DNA of 7,085 nt from Flavobacteriales bacterium (GTDB lineage Bacteria > Bacteroidota > Bacteroidia > Flavobacteriales_D > Crocinitomicaceae): NCBI GenBank assembly GCA_947462695.1, contig CANHQC010000105.1, positions 1 to 7,085 on the forward strand, read 5' to 3'. The first letter of the stretch is position 1. Every line of letters begins with the position of its first letter. The notes below the pieces were generated by a model that was given only the letters and a program-made list of their open reading frames with translations, was not told the origin of the DNA and searched no databases. Shown here piece after piece: positions 1 through 6,090 of this stretch. The translations under genes and the position numbers were made by a program.

Positions 1-1805
1 GGATCAACAAAAAGTCCGGCTGCTTTTGAAAGCACGAAATAACCATGCGCCACCCGTCGTTCGAAAATTGTCCCTTCTAAGGATGTAGCGTCCATGTGGG
101 CATAAAAATTATCCCCGGAAACATTGGCAAAATTAACGATGTCAGCATCTGTCACTGTGTGTTTATGCGTAAAGACCGTTTCCCCAACAACAAGCTCTTC
201 AAAATGTTTTCGAAATACATGTGGATTCGCCTCTGGCATTTCAGCTCCAGCCTGAAACTGCTGTGTAATTTGCGTTATGGTTGTCGGATGACCTTGAATA
301 GCCGTTCGTTGCAAGTAATGCAACACACCTCGTTTACCACCCATTTCTTCTCCTCCACCAGCTCTACCCGGTCCACCGTGCGATAGCATTGGCATTGGTG
401 ATCCGTGACCGGTACTTTCTTTCGCGCAGTCTTTATTCAGCACAAGAATCCGACCGTGCATTGATGCTGCATTGACAACATAATCAACCGCTTCTTTATT
501 GCAAGGCGTAACAATTGATGACACAAGTGAACCTTTACCCATTTTAGCCAATTGGATAGCGTCATCCAAGGATTTGTAGGGCATGATTGTAGCTACTGGA
601 CCAAAGGCTTCGATATCGTGGACATCGGTTGCTACAAATGGATTTTCATTTCTGAAAAGAATCGGTGAGAAAAATGCTCCTTTTTGGGCTTGGTCGCCTA
701 AAATAGAAACCTTGTGAACATCTCCGAATACGATATCTTGGGATTGAGCTAATTTTTCCACATTGGCCCTAACCCGTTCTACTTGCAATTGGGTTGCCAA
801 AGCCCCCATTCGCACGCCTTCTACTGAAGGATCACCGATAGTGGTAGTTGATAGCCGTTTTGTAATGGCCGATTGTACTTCATCTAATCTATTTTCCGGA
901 ACCATGATACGTCGCACTGCCGTACATTTTTGTCCAGCCTTGATCGTTATTTCTTTTACTACTTCTTTGATAAATAGATCAAATTCTTCTGTTCCAATCT
1001 CTGCCTTTTCACCTAAAATCATTGCATTCAACGAATCAGCTTCGAGATTAAATTGAACACTTTCAGCAGCAATTCGTGGATGCGCTTTCAATAGTTTACC
1101 AGTTGAAGCACTGCCAGTAAACGTCACCACATCTTCAGAATCGACATGCTCAATTATCCCTCTACCCAATCCACAAACCAACTGCAAAGCTCCTTCAGGG
1201 AGTATTTTAGAATCGATAATATCTCTCACCATTTCCTCAGTTAGGTAACACGTGTATTCTGATGGTTTAACAATCGCTGGAACACCTGCCATTAGGTTTA
1301 CGGCAATTTTTTCTAACATACCCCAAATGGGGAAGTTAAACGCATTTATGTGGACAGCAACGCCTTCTTTTGGCACCATAATGTGGTGTCCGATGAACGT
1401 ACCGTTTTTAGACAATGGAGCAGCTGTTCCATCCACATAATAGGGTAAATCAGGGAATTGTCTTCTCAATGAAGCATTCGCAAATAGGTTACCTATTCCA
1501 CCTTCTATATCAATCCAGGAATCGACTTTTGTTGCTCCTGTCCATGCTGAGACAGCATAATAGTGTTCTTTTTTTGTGAGCAAATGGAGCGCAAGTGCTT
1601 TCAACATTCTTCCTCTTTCTTGAAATGTCATTTTACGCAGCGCGCGTCCACCTTTTTCTTTGGCATACTGAAGCATTGCTTCATAATCCAATCCAGCACT
1701 TGAAACAGATCCAATGGATTCACCCGAGATGGCGTTAAAAAGTTCTGTTTCTATTCCATCGCCGTTGATCCACTGTCCAAGCGCGTAGTTTTGGTACGTT
1801 TTCAT
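1..1805 (-). CDS. paaZ: PaaZ: bifunctional oxepin-CoA hydrolase / 3-oxo-5,6-dehydrosuberyl-CoA semialdehyde dehydrogenase (3' end cut by window edge)
   Basis: This cytoplasmic enzyme acts in aerobic phenylacetate catabolism. In the known family its MaoC-like domain hydrolytically opens the oxepin-CoA ring and its aldehyde dehydrogenase domain oxidises the resulting semialdehyde with NADP+. 601 complete codons are visible. The aldehyde dehydrogenase part (about residues 1-515) shows the cofactor-loop motif FTGSASTG (229-236), the general base Glu255 in NLEAD and the nucleophile Cys294 in GQKCTAVRR, nearly the same numbering as E. coli PaaZ (E256, C295). The hydratase domain begins near residue 540 and shows SGDNFYAH with Asp565 and His570, then HGYFVLSKAAGLFVD at the edge. 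Compared with the roughly 680-residue family length, about 80-90 C-terminal residues are missing. The ATG at 1805 is chosen because an in-frame TAA (1845-1847) lies upstream with no other ATG between, and MKTYQNYALGQWI matches the family N-terminus. No Shine-Dalgarno sequence is seen. Both domains make a plain aldehyde dehydrogenase unlikely. Confidence 0.95.
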   Translation of the reverse strand, partial: MKTYQNYALGQWINGDGIETELFNAISGESIGSVSSAGLDYEAMLQYAKEKGGRALRKMTFQERGRMLKALALHLLTKKEHYYAVSAWTGATKVDSWIDIEGGIGNLFANASLRRQFPDLPYYVDGTAAPLSKNGTFIGHHIMVPKEGVAVHINAFNFPIWGMLEKIAVNLMAGVPAIVKPSEYTCYLTEEMVRDIIDSKILPEGALQLVCGLGRGIIEHVDSEDVVTFTGSASTGKLLKAHPRIAAESVQFNLEADSLNAMILGEKAEIGTEEFDLFIKEVVKEITIKAGQKCTAVRRIMVPENRLDEVQSAITKRLSTTTIGDPSVEGVRMGALATQLQVERVRANVEKLAQSQDIVFGDVHKVSILGDQAQKGAFFSPILFRNENPFVATDVHDIEAFGPVATIMPYKSLDDAIQLAKMGKGSLVSSIVTPCNKEAVDYVVNAASMHGRILVLNKDCAKESTGHGSPMPMLSHGGPGRAGGGEEMGGKRGVLHYLQRTAIQGHPTTITQITQQFQAGAEMPEANPHVFRKHFEELVVGETVFTHKHTVTDADIVNFANVSGDNFYAHMDATSLEGTIFERRVAHGYFVLSKAAGLFVD

Positions 1806-1831
1806 GAGAAGAATTTGGGGTAAAAATAGAG

Positions 1832-1839
1832 AAAAGGTA
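1832..1839 (-). promoter_or_regulatory. Possible -7 element of a paaZ promoter
   Basis: Read on the minus strand this is TACCTTTT, seven of eight positions of the Bacteroidetes TAnnTTTG element. It lies 26 bases before the paaZ ATG, which would leave a short leader. No clear TTG-type -33 element is seen at the expected distance upstream, so this is a weak candidate. Confidence 0.3.
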
Positions 1840-1874
1840 TGGATTTAGGGTGGTTTTAGGTCGGTTGATTTTAC

Positions 1875-1912
1875 GATTTCGCGATATTTAAATATTTAAA
1901 TTTCGCAAAATC
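1875..1912. repeat. 38-base near-perfect palindrome between dus and paaZ
   Basis: The two 19-base halves are reverse complements except for two position pairs: one would be a G-U wobble and one an A-A mismatch in RNA read from the minus strand. The arms carry GATTTTGCGAAAT and its partner, and the core is TTTAAATATTTAAA. It begins 9 bases after the dus stop codon and ends 69 bases before the paaZ ATG. It could be an operator for a dimeric or tetrameric regulator of paaZ, or a hairpin ending the dus transcript. The minus-strand bases after it (GTAAAATC) are not a U tract, so a classical intrinsic terminator is not well supported. Confidence 0.75.
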
Positions 1913-1921
1913 TTAAGTGCA

Positions 1922-2923
1922 TTATATTTTTTCAACAAACGAAAATTGATCAGCGTTGAGCTCAACAAATTCAAGCGTATCTAAAATTTCTTGAAGGTCA
2001 AACGAAGTAACTAATTTCATGCGGTACTCCTTAAAGTGTGCTATTCCTTTGAAATAATTGGTATAATGCCTCTTCATCTCTGCAATTCCAAGTGATTCAC
2101 CTTTCCAATTTACACTCATCATAAGGTGCTCTTTTGCTGCTTGAACACGCTCAGAAATATTCGGTTGTTCTAATAGTTCACCCGTCTCAATGAAGTGCCT
2201 TACCTCTCTAAAAAACCATGGGTATCCGATTGCTGCCCGACCGATCATTACACCATCTACTCCATATCTGTTTTTATACTCAACAGCTTTTTGCGGTGAG
2301 TCGATATCGCCATTTCCAAAAATTGGTATGCGCATTCGTGGATTATTCTTGACCTCTCCGATTAAAGTCCAGTCAGCTTCCCCTTTGTATAGTTGCACCC
2401 TCGTTCGACCGTGGATTGAAACGGCTTCAACGCCAACATCTTGTAGCGCTTCTGCAGTTGATACTACAAATTTGGTATTGTCATCCCAGCCTAAACGTGT
2501 TTTTACAGTGACAGGAAGATTGGTTGTCTTTACAATTTCTTCTGTCATCTTAAGTAACTTAGGAATATCCTTTAGCATACCTGCTCCTGCACCTTTACAG
2601 GTTACTTTCTTCACTGGACAACCATAATTGATATCGATAATATCGGGATTGGTTTTTTCAATTATTTTGGTTGCTTCCCGCATGCTTTCGATATCGTAAC
2701 CGAAAATCTGAATCCCAATTGGGCGTTCATATTCGTAGATATCCATTTTCTGCACACTCTTCGCCGCATCGCGTATTAGACCTTCAGACGAAATAAATTC
2801 TGTATACATTAAGTCAGCTCCGTACTTCTTGCAAAGTGCACGAAAAGGCGGATCGCTTACATCCTCCATTGGAGCCAAAAGCAATGGGAATTTACCGAGT
2901 TCTATATTGCGTATTTTGACCAT
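1922..2923 (-). CDS. dusB: tRNA-dihydrouridine synthase, DusB/NifR3 type
   Basis: This FMN-dependent cytoplasmic enzyme reduces specific uridines in tRNA to dihydrouridine; which uridine cannot be read from the sequence. The protein has 333 residues, normal for the family. A TIM-barrel domain covers about residues 10-245: the start motif LLAPMEDVSDPPFR (15-28), the family signature INYGCPVKKV with the presumed catalytic acid Cys102, VKTRLGWDD with the FMN-contacting Lys141, SIHGRTR with His171, FGNGDID (202-208) and GVMIGRAAIGYPW (224-236). The remaining roughly 85 residues fit the small helical tRNA-binding domain. The ATG at 2923 is well placed, since LLAPMED follows after the usual short lead. 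It sits 124 bases after the phnA-like gene and has its own likely promoter immediately upstream, so it is probably a separate transcription unit. The B subtype is assigned from the NYGCPVKKV and FGNGDI wording and is less certain than the Dus family itself. Confidence 0.95.
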   Translation of the reverse strand: MVKIRNIELGKFPLLLAPMEDVSDPPFRALCKKYGADLMYTEFISSEGLIRDAAKSVQKMDIYEYERPIGIQIFGYDIESMREATKIIEKTNPDIIDINYGCPVKKVTCKGAGAGMLKDIPKLLKMTEEIVKTTNLPVTVKTRLGWDDNTKFVVSTAEALQDVGVEAVSIHGRTRVQLYKGEADWTLIGEVKNNPRMRIPIFGNGDIDSPQKAVEYKNRYGVDGVMIGRAAIGYPWFFREVRHFIETGELLEQPNISERVQAAKEHLMMSVNWKGESLGIAEMKRHYTNYFKGIAHFKEYRMKLVTSFDLQEILDTLEFVELNADQFSFVEKI

Positions 2924-3047
2924 GGCGCAAAGATAAGGAAATGAATAAAAAGTGGCTGCTTAAGTGTTTCGTCAGAAAAGGAAGAGAATTGAGATTTCAT
3001 CTTACATTCCAAGAATTCGTTGATATAATACTCTAATCAATTTACTG
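2924..3047. other. Intergenic spacer between the phnA-like gene and dusB
   Basis: This 124-base stretch holds the dusB -7 element at its dusB-proximal end. I found no convincing hairpin with a U tract that would end the upstream operon, and no small open reading frame with a recognisable product. Some read-through into dusB therefore cannot be excluded. Confidence 0.6.
2928..2935 (-). promoter_or_regulatory. Bacteroidetes-type -7 promoter element of dusB
   Basis: On the minus strand this reads TATCTTTG, an exact match to the TAnnTTTG element used by the Bacteroidetes primary sigma factor. Only four bases (CGCC) separate it from the dusB ATG, so transcription should begin at or within a few bases of the start codon. 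A T-rich tract lies where the -33 element should be, but no clear TTG. It is the best promoter candidate I found in the window. Confidence 0.6.
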
Positions 3048-3617
3048 TCACTTCTTTACAAACCGCGTTAAAATGACAATACTTTGCCCTTCGATTTTTC
3101 CTTCAATCTGATCTGGGTTGTCGTGAACTAGTCGGATGTTCCTTACCGCCGTTCCGCGTTTTGCTGAGAATGTCGCACCTTTTACATCGAGCTCTTTAAT
3201 TAATACAACGGTGTCCCCATTTTGAAGGACTGCTCCATTACTGTCTTTATGCACAATAACATCATCCGGATCGATTCCATCTCCACTTGTTTTTGCCCAA
3301 ACCAATGTATCTTCGTCTAAATACATCATATCCAGTAAATCCTGGGGCCAGCCTTCCTTTTTGATGCGATTCAACAAACGCCAAGTCATCACCTGAACCA
3401 CTTGTGTTTCACTCCACATACTATCATTCAAACATCTCCAGTGATTGACATCCATCTTTTCAGGATCTTGCAATTGTTCGAAACAGGTTGAGCAAACAAC
3501 GAGTGTATTATCAATGGAATTTCCTTGAGGATTACTAACACTATATTCCGTTAACTCTTTGGTTGATCTACATAATTCACATGCGCCACCAGAGCGTTCT
3601 AAAAGCTTCTTATCCAC
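3048..3617 (-). CDS. PhnA-like zinc-ribbon protein (alkylphosphonate-operon PhnA/YjdM family)
   Basis: The function of this 189-residue protein is not established. The family was named from its position beside the E. coli phosphonate genes, and I see no phosphonate gene here. The N-terminus has two CxxC pairs, Cys13/Cys16 (CELC) and Cys42/Cys45 (CSTC), a likely zinc ribbon. Residues about 55-110 form a middle segment (His59 to Trp107) not found in the roughly 110-residue E. coli protein. The C-terminal PhnA domain (about 118-189) has VIVHKDSNGAVLQNGDTV, a KELDVKG segment, KRGTAVRNIRLV and the ending VILTRFVKK. The start is a GTG at 3617-3615 whose G is the last base of the preceding gene's TAG stop. 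An in-frame TAA lies four codons further upstream and no ATG intervenes. The 1-base overlap implies translational coupling to the tlpA-like gene. It is the last gene of the operon; no terminator hairpin was found after it. Confidence 0.88.
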   Translation of the reverse strand: MDKKLLERSGGACELCRSTKELTEYSVSNPQGNSIDNTLVVCSTCFEQLQDPEKMDVNHWRCLNDSMWSETQVVQVMTWRLLNRIKKEGWPQDLLDMMYLDEDTLVWAKTSGDGIDPDDVIVHKDSNGAVLQNGDTVVLIKELDVKGATFSAKRGTAVRNIRLVHDNPDQIEGKIEGQSIVILTRFVKK

Positions 3618-4141
3618 TATTTCAATTGCTTATCTAACATCAGGTGCAAACCTATCCCTCGCAATTCCTGACCTAAAGCAATCACTGTTCCATCGCCGTC
3701 TATGAGAAAAGCGCTAGGAATAGAGGTGACATTGTATAAGTTTGCAGCAGTGCCCTTATTATCCCAGCCATGATTCTTCCATGCCAGCTTGTCTTCAAGG
3801 ATTGCTTTTTTCCATGGATCCTCTGCGCGATCGAGTGAAACACTAAACACTTCAAATCCTTTCGCATTTTTAAACTTTGCCGACTTATACTTGGTGTATG
3901 CTTCAACAACATTGGGGTTTTCACGACGACAAGGTCCGCACCAGGAAGCCCAGAAATCTACAAGAACCATTTTACCTTTTAACTTGGAAAGCATGACCTC
4001 TTTTCCATCCGGAGCAGTCAATGCAATGTCTGGTGCCTTTTGTCCCTTTGCTAGGTTATTTAAGGAAGAATTAGAATTTTGTGAACTAACAGTAATTAAA
4101 ACTATAACTAGTAGCGATACTATAAATTTTATTTTAGTCAT
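3617..4141 (-). CDS. TlpA/ResA-like thioredoxin-family protein, exported or membrane-anchored
   Basis: This is a thiol-disulfide oxidoreductase of the TlpA/AhpC-TSA-like group, probably acting in the periplasm; its partner is unknown. With the start at 4141 it has 174 residues. Residues 5-20 (KFIVSLLVIVLITVSS) form a hydrophobic signal or anchor segment after the basic MTKIK. There is no lipobox cysteine. The thioredoxin fold follows from about residue 33: APDIALTAPDGKEV, VLVDFWASWCGPC with the redox pair Cys68/Cys71, and TSIPSAFLID with the cis-proline Pro142. These are the only cysteines. A longer reading from an ATG at 4168 would add nine polar residues in front of the signal segment and overlap murA by 26 bases. 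I prefer the ATG at 4141, which lies one base after the murA TGA and puts MTKIK directly before the hydrophobic stretch. The stop TAG shares its G with the start of the next gene. Confidence 0.9.
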   Translation of the reverse strand: MTKIKFIVSLLVIVLITVSSQNSNSSLNNLAKGQKAPDIALTAPDGKEVMLSKLKGKMVLVDFWASWCGPCRRENPNVVEAYTKYKSAKFKNAKGFEVFSVSLDRAEDPWKKAILEDKLAWKNHGWDNKGTAANLYNVTSIPSAFLIDGDGTVIALGQELRGIGLHLMLDKQLK

Positions 4142-4142
4142 A

Positions 4143-5450
4143 TCAACCGATTCTTCTGATATCTGCACCTAAGTTATTCAAGCGGATTTCAATATCCTGA
4201 TAACCCCTGTCTATTTGCTCAATGTTGTGGATGACACTTTTTCCTTTAGCAGAAAGAGCGGCTATTAGAAGCGAAACTCCAGCGCGAATATCAGGCGAGG
4301 TCATTTGAATACCTTTTAATGAATGTTGCTTATTCAAGCCAATAACGGTAGCTCGGTGCGGATCACACAAGATAATTTGCGCTCCCATATCGATAAGTTT
4401 ATCAACAAAGAACAAGCGTGACTCAAACATCTTTTGATGGATCAAAACAGAACCTTTCGCTTGTGTTGCCACTACCAAAATAATGGATAACAAATCAGGC
4501 GTAAATCCTGGCCAAGGCGCATCCGCAATTGTCAGAATAGAACCATCAATAAACGTATCGATTTCATAACTTTCCTGCGCGGGAATGAAAATATCATCTC
4601 CACGGCGTTCGAGTTTTATTCCAAGTCGTCGGAATACGTTAGGAATAATTCCAAGGTTATCGTAACTGACATCTTTAATGGTTATTTCGGATCCGGTCAT
4701 TGCTGCCAACCCAATAAAACTTCCAATTTCGATCATATCAGGAAGAATCCGGTGGTAACATCCCTTCAACTCAGACACACCTTCAATGTGTAACATGTTT
4801 GAACCGATTCCCTCAATTTTCGCGCCCATAGAATTGAGCATTTTGCACAATTGCTGCAAATACGGCTCACATGCGGCGTTATAGATAGTCGTCTTTCCTT
4901 CCGCCATTACAGCTGCCATTAACACATTGGCTGTACCAGTAACAGATGCTTCATCCAAATGGATATACGTTCCTTTCAGTTTCTTTGCTTCAATGGAATA
5001 AAAATGTTCTCCAGCATCGTAATTAAACTTTGCTCCCAACATCGTAAATCCTTCAAAATGGGTGTCCAAACGCCGTCTCCCTATTTTATCTCCCCCTGGC
5101 TTTGGTATAAATCCTTTTCCGAATCTTGCCAAAAGGGGACCAACTATCATGATTGAACCACGCAGGGATCCCGCACGTTTTTTAAAATCCTCTGTCTCGA
5201 GATAGGCCAAATCAATATCTTTTGCCTGAAAAATAAACGTCCCTTTTTCAACTTTTTCAATCTTCACTCCCATTGTTTGAAGAAGATTGATCAGCTTATT
5301 CACATCGATGATATCGGGCACATTCGAGATGGTCACTTTTTCTGAAGTCAACAATGGCGCGCACAATACTTGCAACGCCTCATTTTTTGCTCCTTGTGGA
5401 ATTAGTTCACCTTTCAATGGTTTTCCACCGTAAATTTCGAATGATGCCAT
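4143..5450 (-). CDS. murA: UDP-N-acetylglucosamine 1-carboxyvinyltransferase (MurA), Asp-type active site
   Basis: MurA transfers enolpyruvate from phosphoenolpyruvate to UDP-GlcNAc, the first committed step of peptidoglycan synthesis, in the cytoplasm. The protein has 435 residues, slightly longer than the usual 417-425, and the whole EPSP-synthase-like double domain is present. Visible landmarks are GAKNEAL with Lys22/Asn23, SLRGSIMIVGPLLARFG with Arg97 (E. coli Arg91), the mobile loop PGGDKIGRRRLDTH (118-131) with Arg126 (E. coli Arg120), PWPGFTPDL with Asp319 (E. coli catalytic Asp305) and DIRAGVSLLIA with Arg389 (E. coli Arg397). Asp121 stands where E. coli has Cys115, the residue alkylated by fosfomycin; in other bacteria this Asp form stays active and is insensitive to the drug. 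The ATG at 5450 follows the DUF4290 stop by three bases, and MASFEIYGGKPLKGE matches the family start. The gene is translationally packed between its neighbours. Confidence 0.97.
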   Translation of the reverse strand: MASFEIYGGKPLKGELIPQGAKNEALQVLCAPLLTSEKVTISNVPDIIDVNKLINLLQTMGVKIEKVEKGTFIFQAKDIDLAYLETEDFKKRAGSLRGSIMIVGPLLARFGKGFIPKPGGDKIGRRRLDTHFEGFTMLGAKFNYDAGEHFYSIEAKKLKGTYIHLDEASVTGTANVLMAAVMAEGKTTIYNAACEPYLQQLCKMLNSMGAKIEGIGSNMLHIEGVSELKGCYHRILPDMIEIGSFIGLAAMTGSEITIKDVSYDNLGIIPNVFRRLGIKLERRGDDIFIPAQESYEIDTFIDGSILTIADAPWPGFTPDLLSIILVVATQAKGSVLIHQKMFESRLFFVDKLIDMGAQIILCDPHRATVIGLNKQHSLKGIQMTSPDIRAGVSLLIAALSAKGKSVIHNIEQIDRGYQDIEIRLNNLGADIRRIG

Positions 5451-5453
5451 GAT

Positions 5454-6086
5454 CTATTTTTTAAATTTCTTTTTTTGCTTTTGCTTGAAGTTACTTTTAT
5501 TTCTTTTGTGCTGATTGTTTGTCATCCCCATTGATCGGAGGAGTGTATTTGTACTCACCAACTCGTCAGGATTTTCAAGAATCAAATTACCCTTAGACAG
5601 TTCTTTTAATTGCTCGGCAATCACGTTATTTTCTACCGCGTCATTGTTATGCGCCAAAAACTGAACTTTCATAAAGTTAGCCATTGTATTCTTCAAATAT
5701 TCACGCTCTTTATCGTCTGTCACAGCAACTGATTCCTCTAAAATACGTTGCGTATAGCTACCATAATGACCATATCTAATTTTACGCTTCGGATATTCCA
5801 TTTGACCAGGACGCTCATTCAGCACTTCTTGTTTAGGAATTTCATAGGGTGAATCAACATCGAGCTGAAAATCGGACATGACAAAAAGGTGCGTCCATAA
5901 TTTATGGCGGTAATCGTCCACATCTCGTAAATGAGGATTTAATTGCCCCATTACTTCAATGATTGCTTGAGCGGCACGATTGCGTTCATCACGATCTGCA
6001 ATTTCCATTGCATGGTGAATCATGTTTTGAACATTTCTCCCATATTCCGGGAGAATTAATCTGCCACGTGTGGTATTGTACTCCAT
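5454..6086 (-). CDS. DUF4290-family protein of unknown function
   Basis: I recognise this 210-residue protein as resembling the DUF4290 family, which to my knowledge is found in Bacteroidetes and has no assigned function. It opens with MEYNTTRGRLILPEYGRNVQ and continues as a mainly helical, charged domain (about residues 15-80) with the conserved-looking blocks RNRAAQAIIEVMGQLNPHLRD (36-56) and YRHKLWTHLFVMSDF (59-73). A YPKRKIRYGHYGSY segment (98-111) and a second helical region (about 112-170) follow. The last roughly 20 residues are a low-complexity basic tail (N190 to K210, about ten Lys/Arg), which suggests contact with nucleic acid or acidic partners, but that is inference. There is no signal peptide, membrane segment or cysteine. 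It starts 4 bases after the purL stop and ends 3 bases before murA, in the same reading frame as murA. The position next to murA invites a link to cell-wall synthesis, but nothing in the protein itself shows one. Confidence 0.85.
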   Translation of the reverse strand: MEYNTTRGRLILPEYGRNVQNMIHHAMEIADRDERNRAAQAIIEVMGQLNPHLRDVDDYRHKLWTHLFVMSDFQLDVDSPYEIPKQEVLNERPGQMEYPKRKIRYGHYGSYTQRILEESVAVTDDKEREYLKNTMANFMKVQFLAHNNDAVENNVIAEQLKELSKGNLILENPDELVSTNTLLRSMGMTNNQHKRNKSNFKQKQKKKFKK

Positions 6087-6090
6087 AACT

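Noticed and set aside
96..1440. Three plus-strand open frames of 62-97 codons (96-386, 763-1056, 1252-1440).
   Set aside because: They are antisense to paaZ, which has intact catalytic motifs throughout, and show no protein-like features of their own.
1875..1912. The palindrome as a standard rho-independent terminator for dusB.
   Set aside because: The stem is AT-rich and is not followed by a U tract on the transcribed strand, so I kept it as a palindrome of undecided role.
2190..2627. A 145-codon open frame on the plus strand.
   Set aside because: It lies entirely antisense inside dusB, whose motifs are intact, and its translation resembles no family I know.
4142..4168. A longer form of the tlpA-like protein starting at the ATG at 4168.
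   Set aside because: It would place nine polar, partly acidic residues before the signal segment and overlap murA by 26 bases; the ATG at 4141 fits the export signal and operon spacing better.
3789..4172. A 127-codon open frame on the plus strand, and a 74-codon frame on the minus strand at 3700-3924.
   Set aside because: Both overlap the tlpA-like gene in other frames; that gene has clear thioredoxin motifs and they have none.
5469..5475. A AAA AAG heptamer in the zero frame near the end of the DUF4290 gene, matching the dnaX-type -1 slippery site.
   Set aside because: A -1 shift would read only Glu-Ile and then TAA, giving a product two residues shorter, and no stimulatory structure was seen. 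The run is explained by lysine codons in an AT-rich genome.
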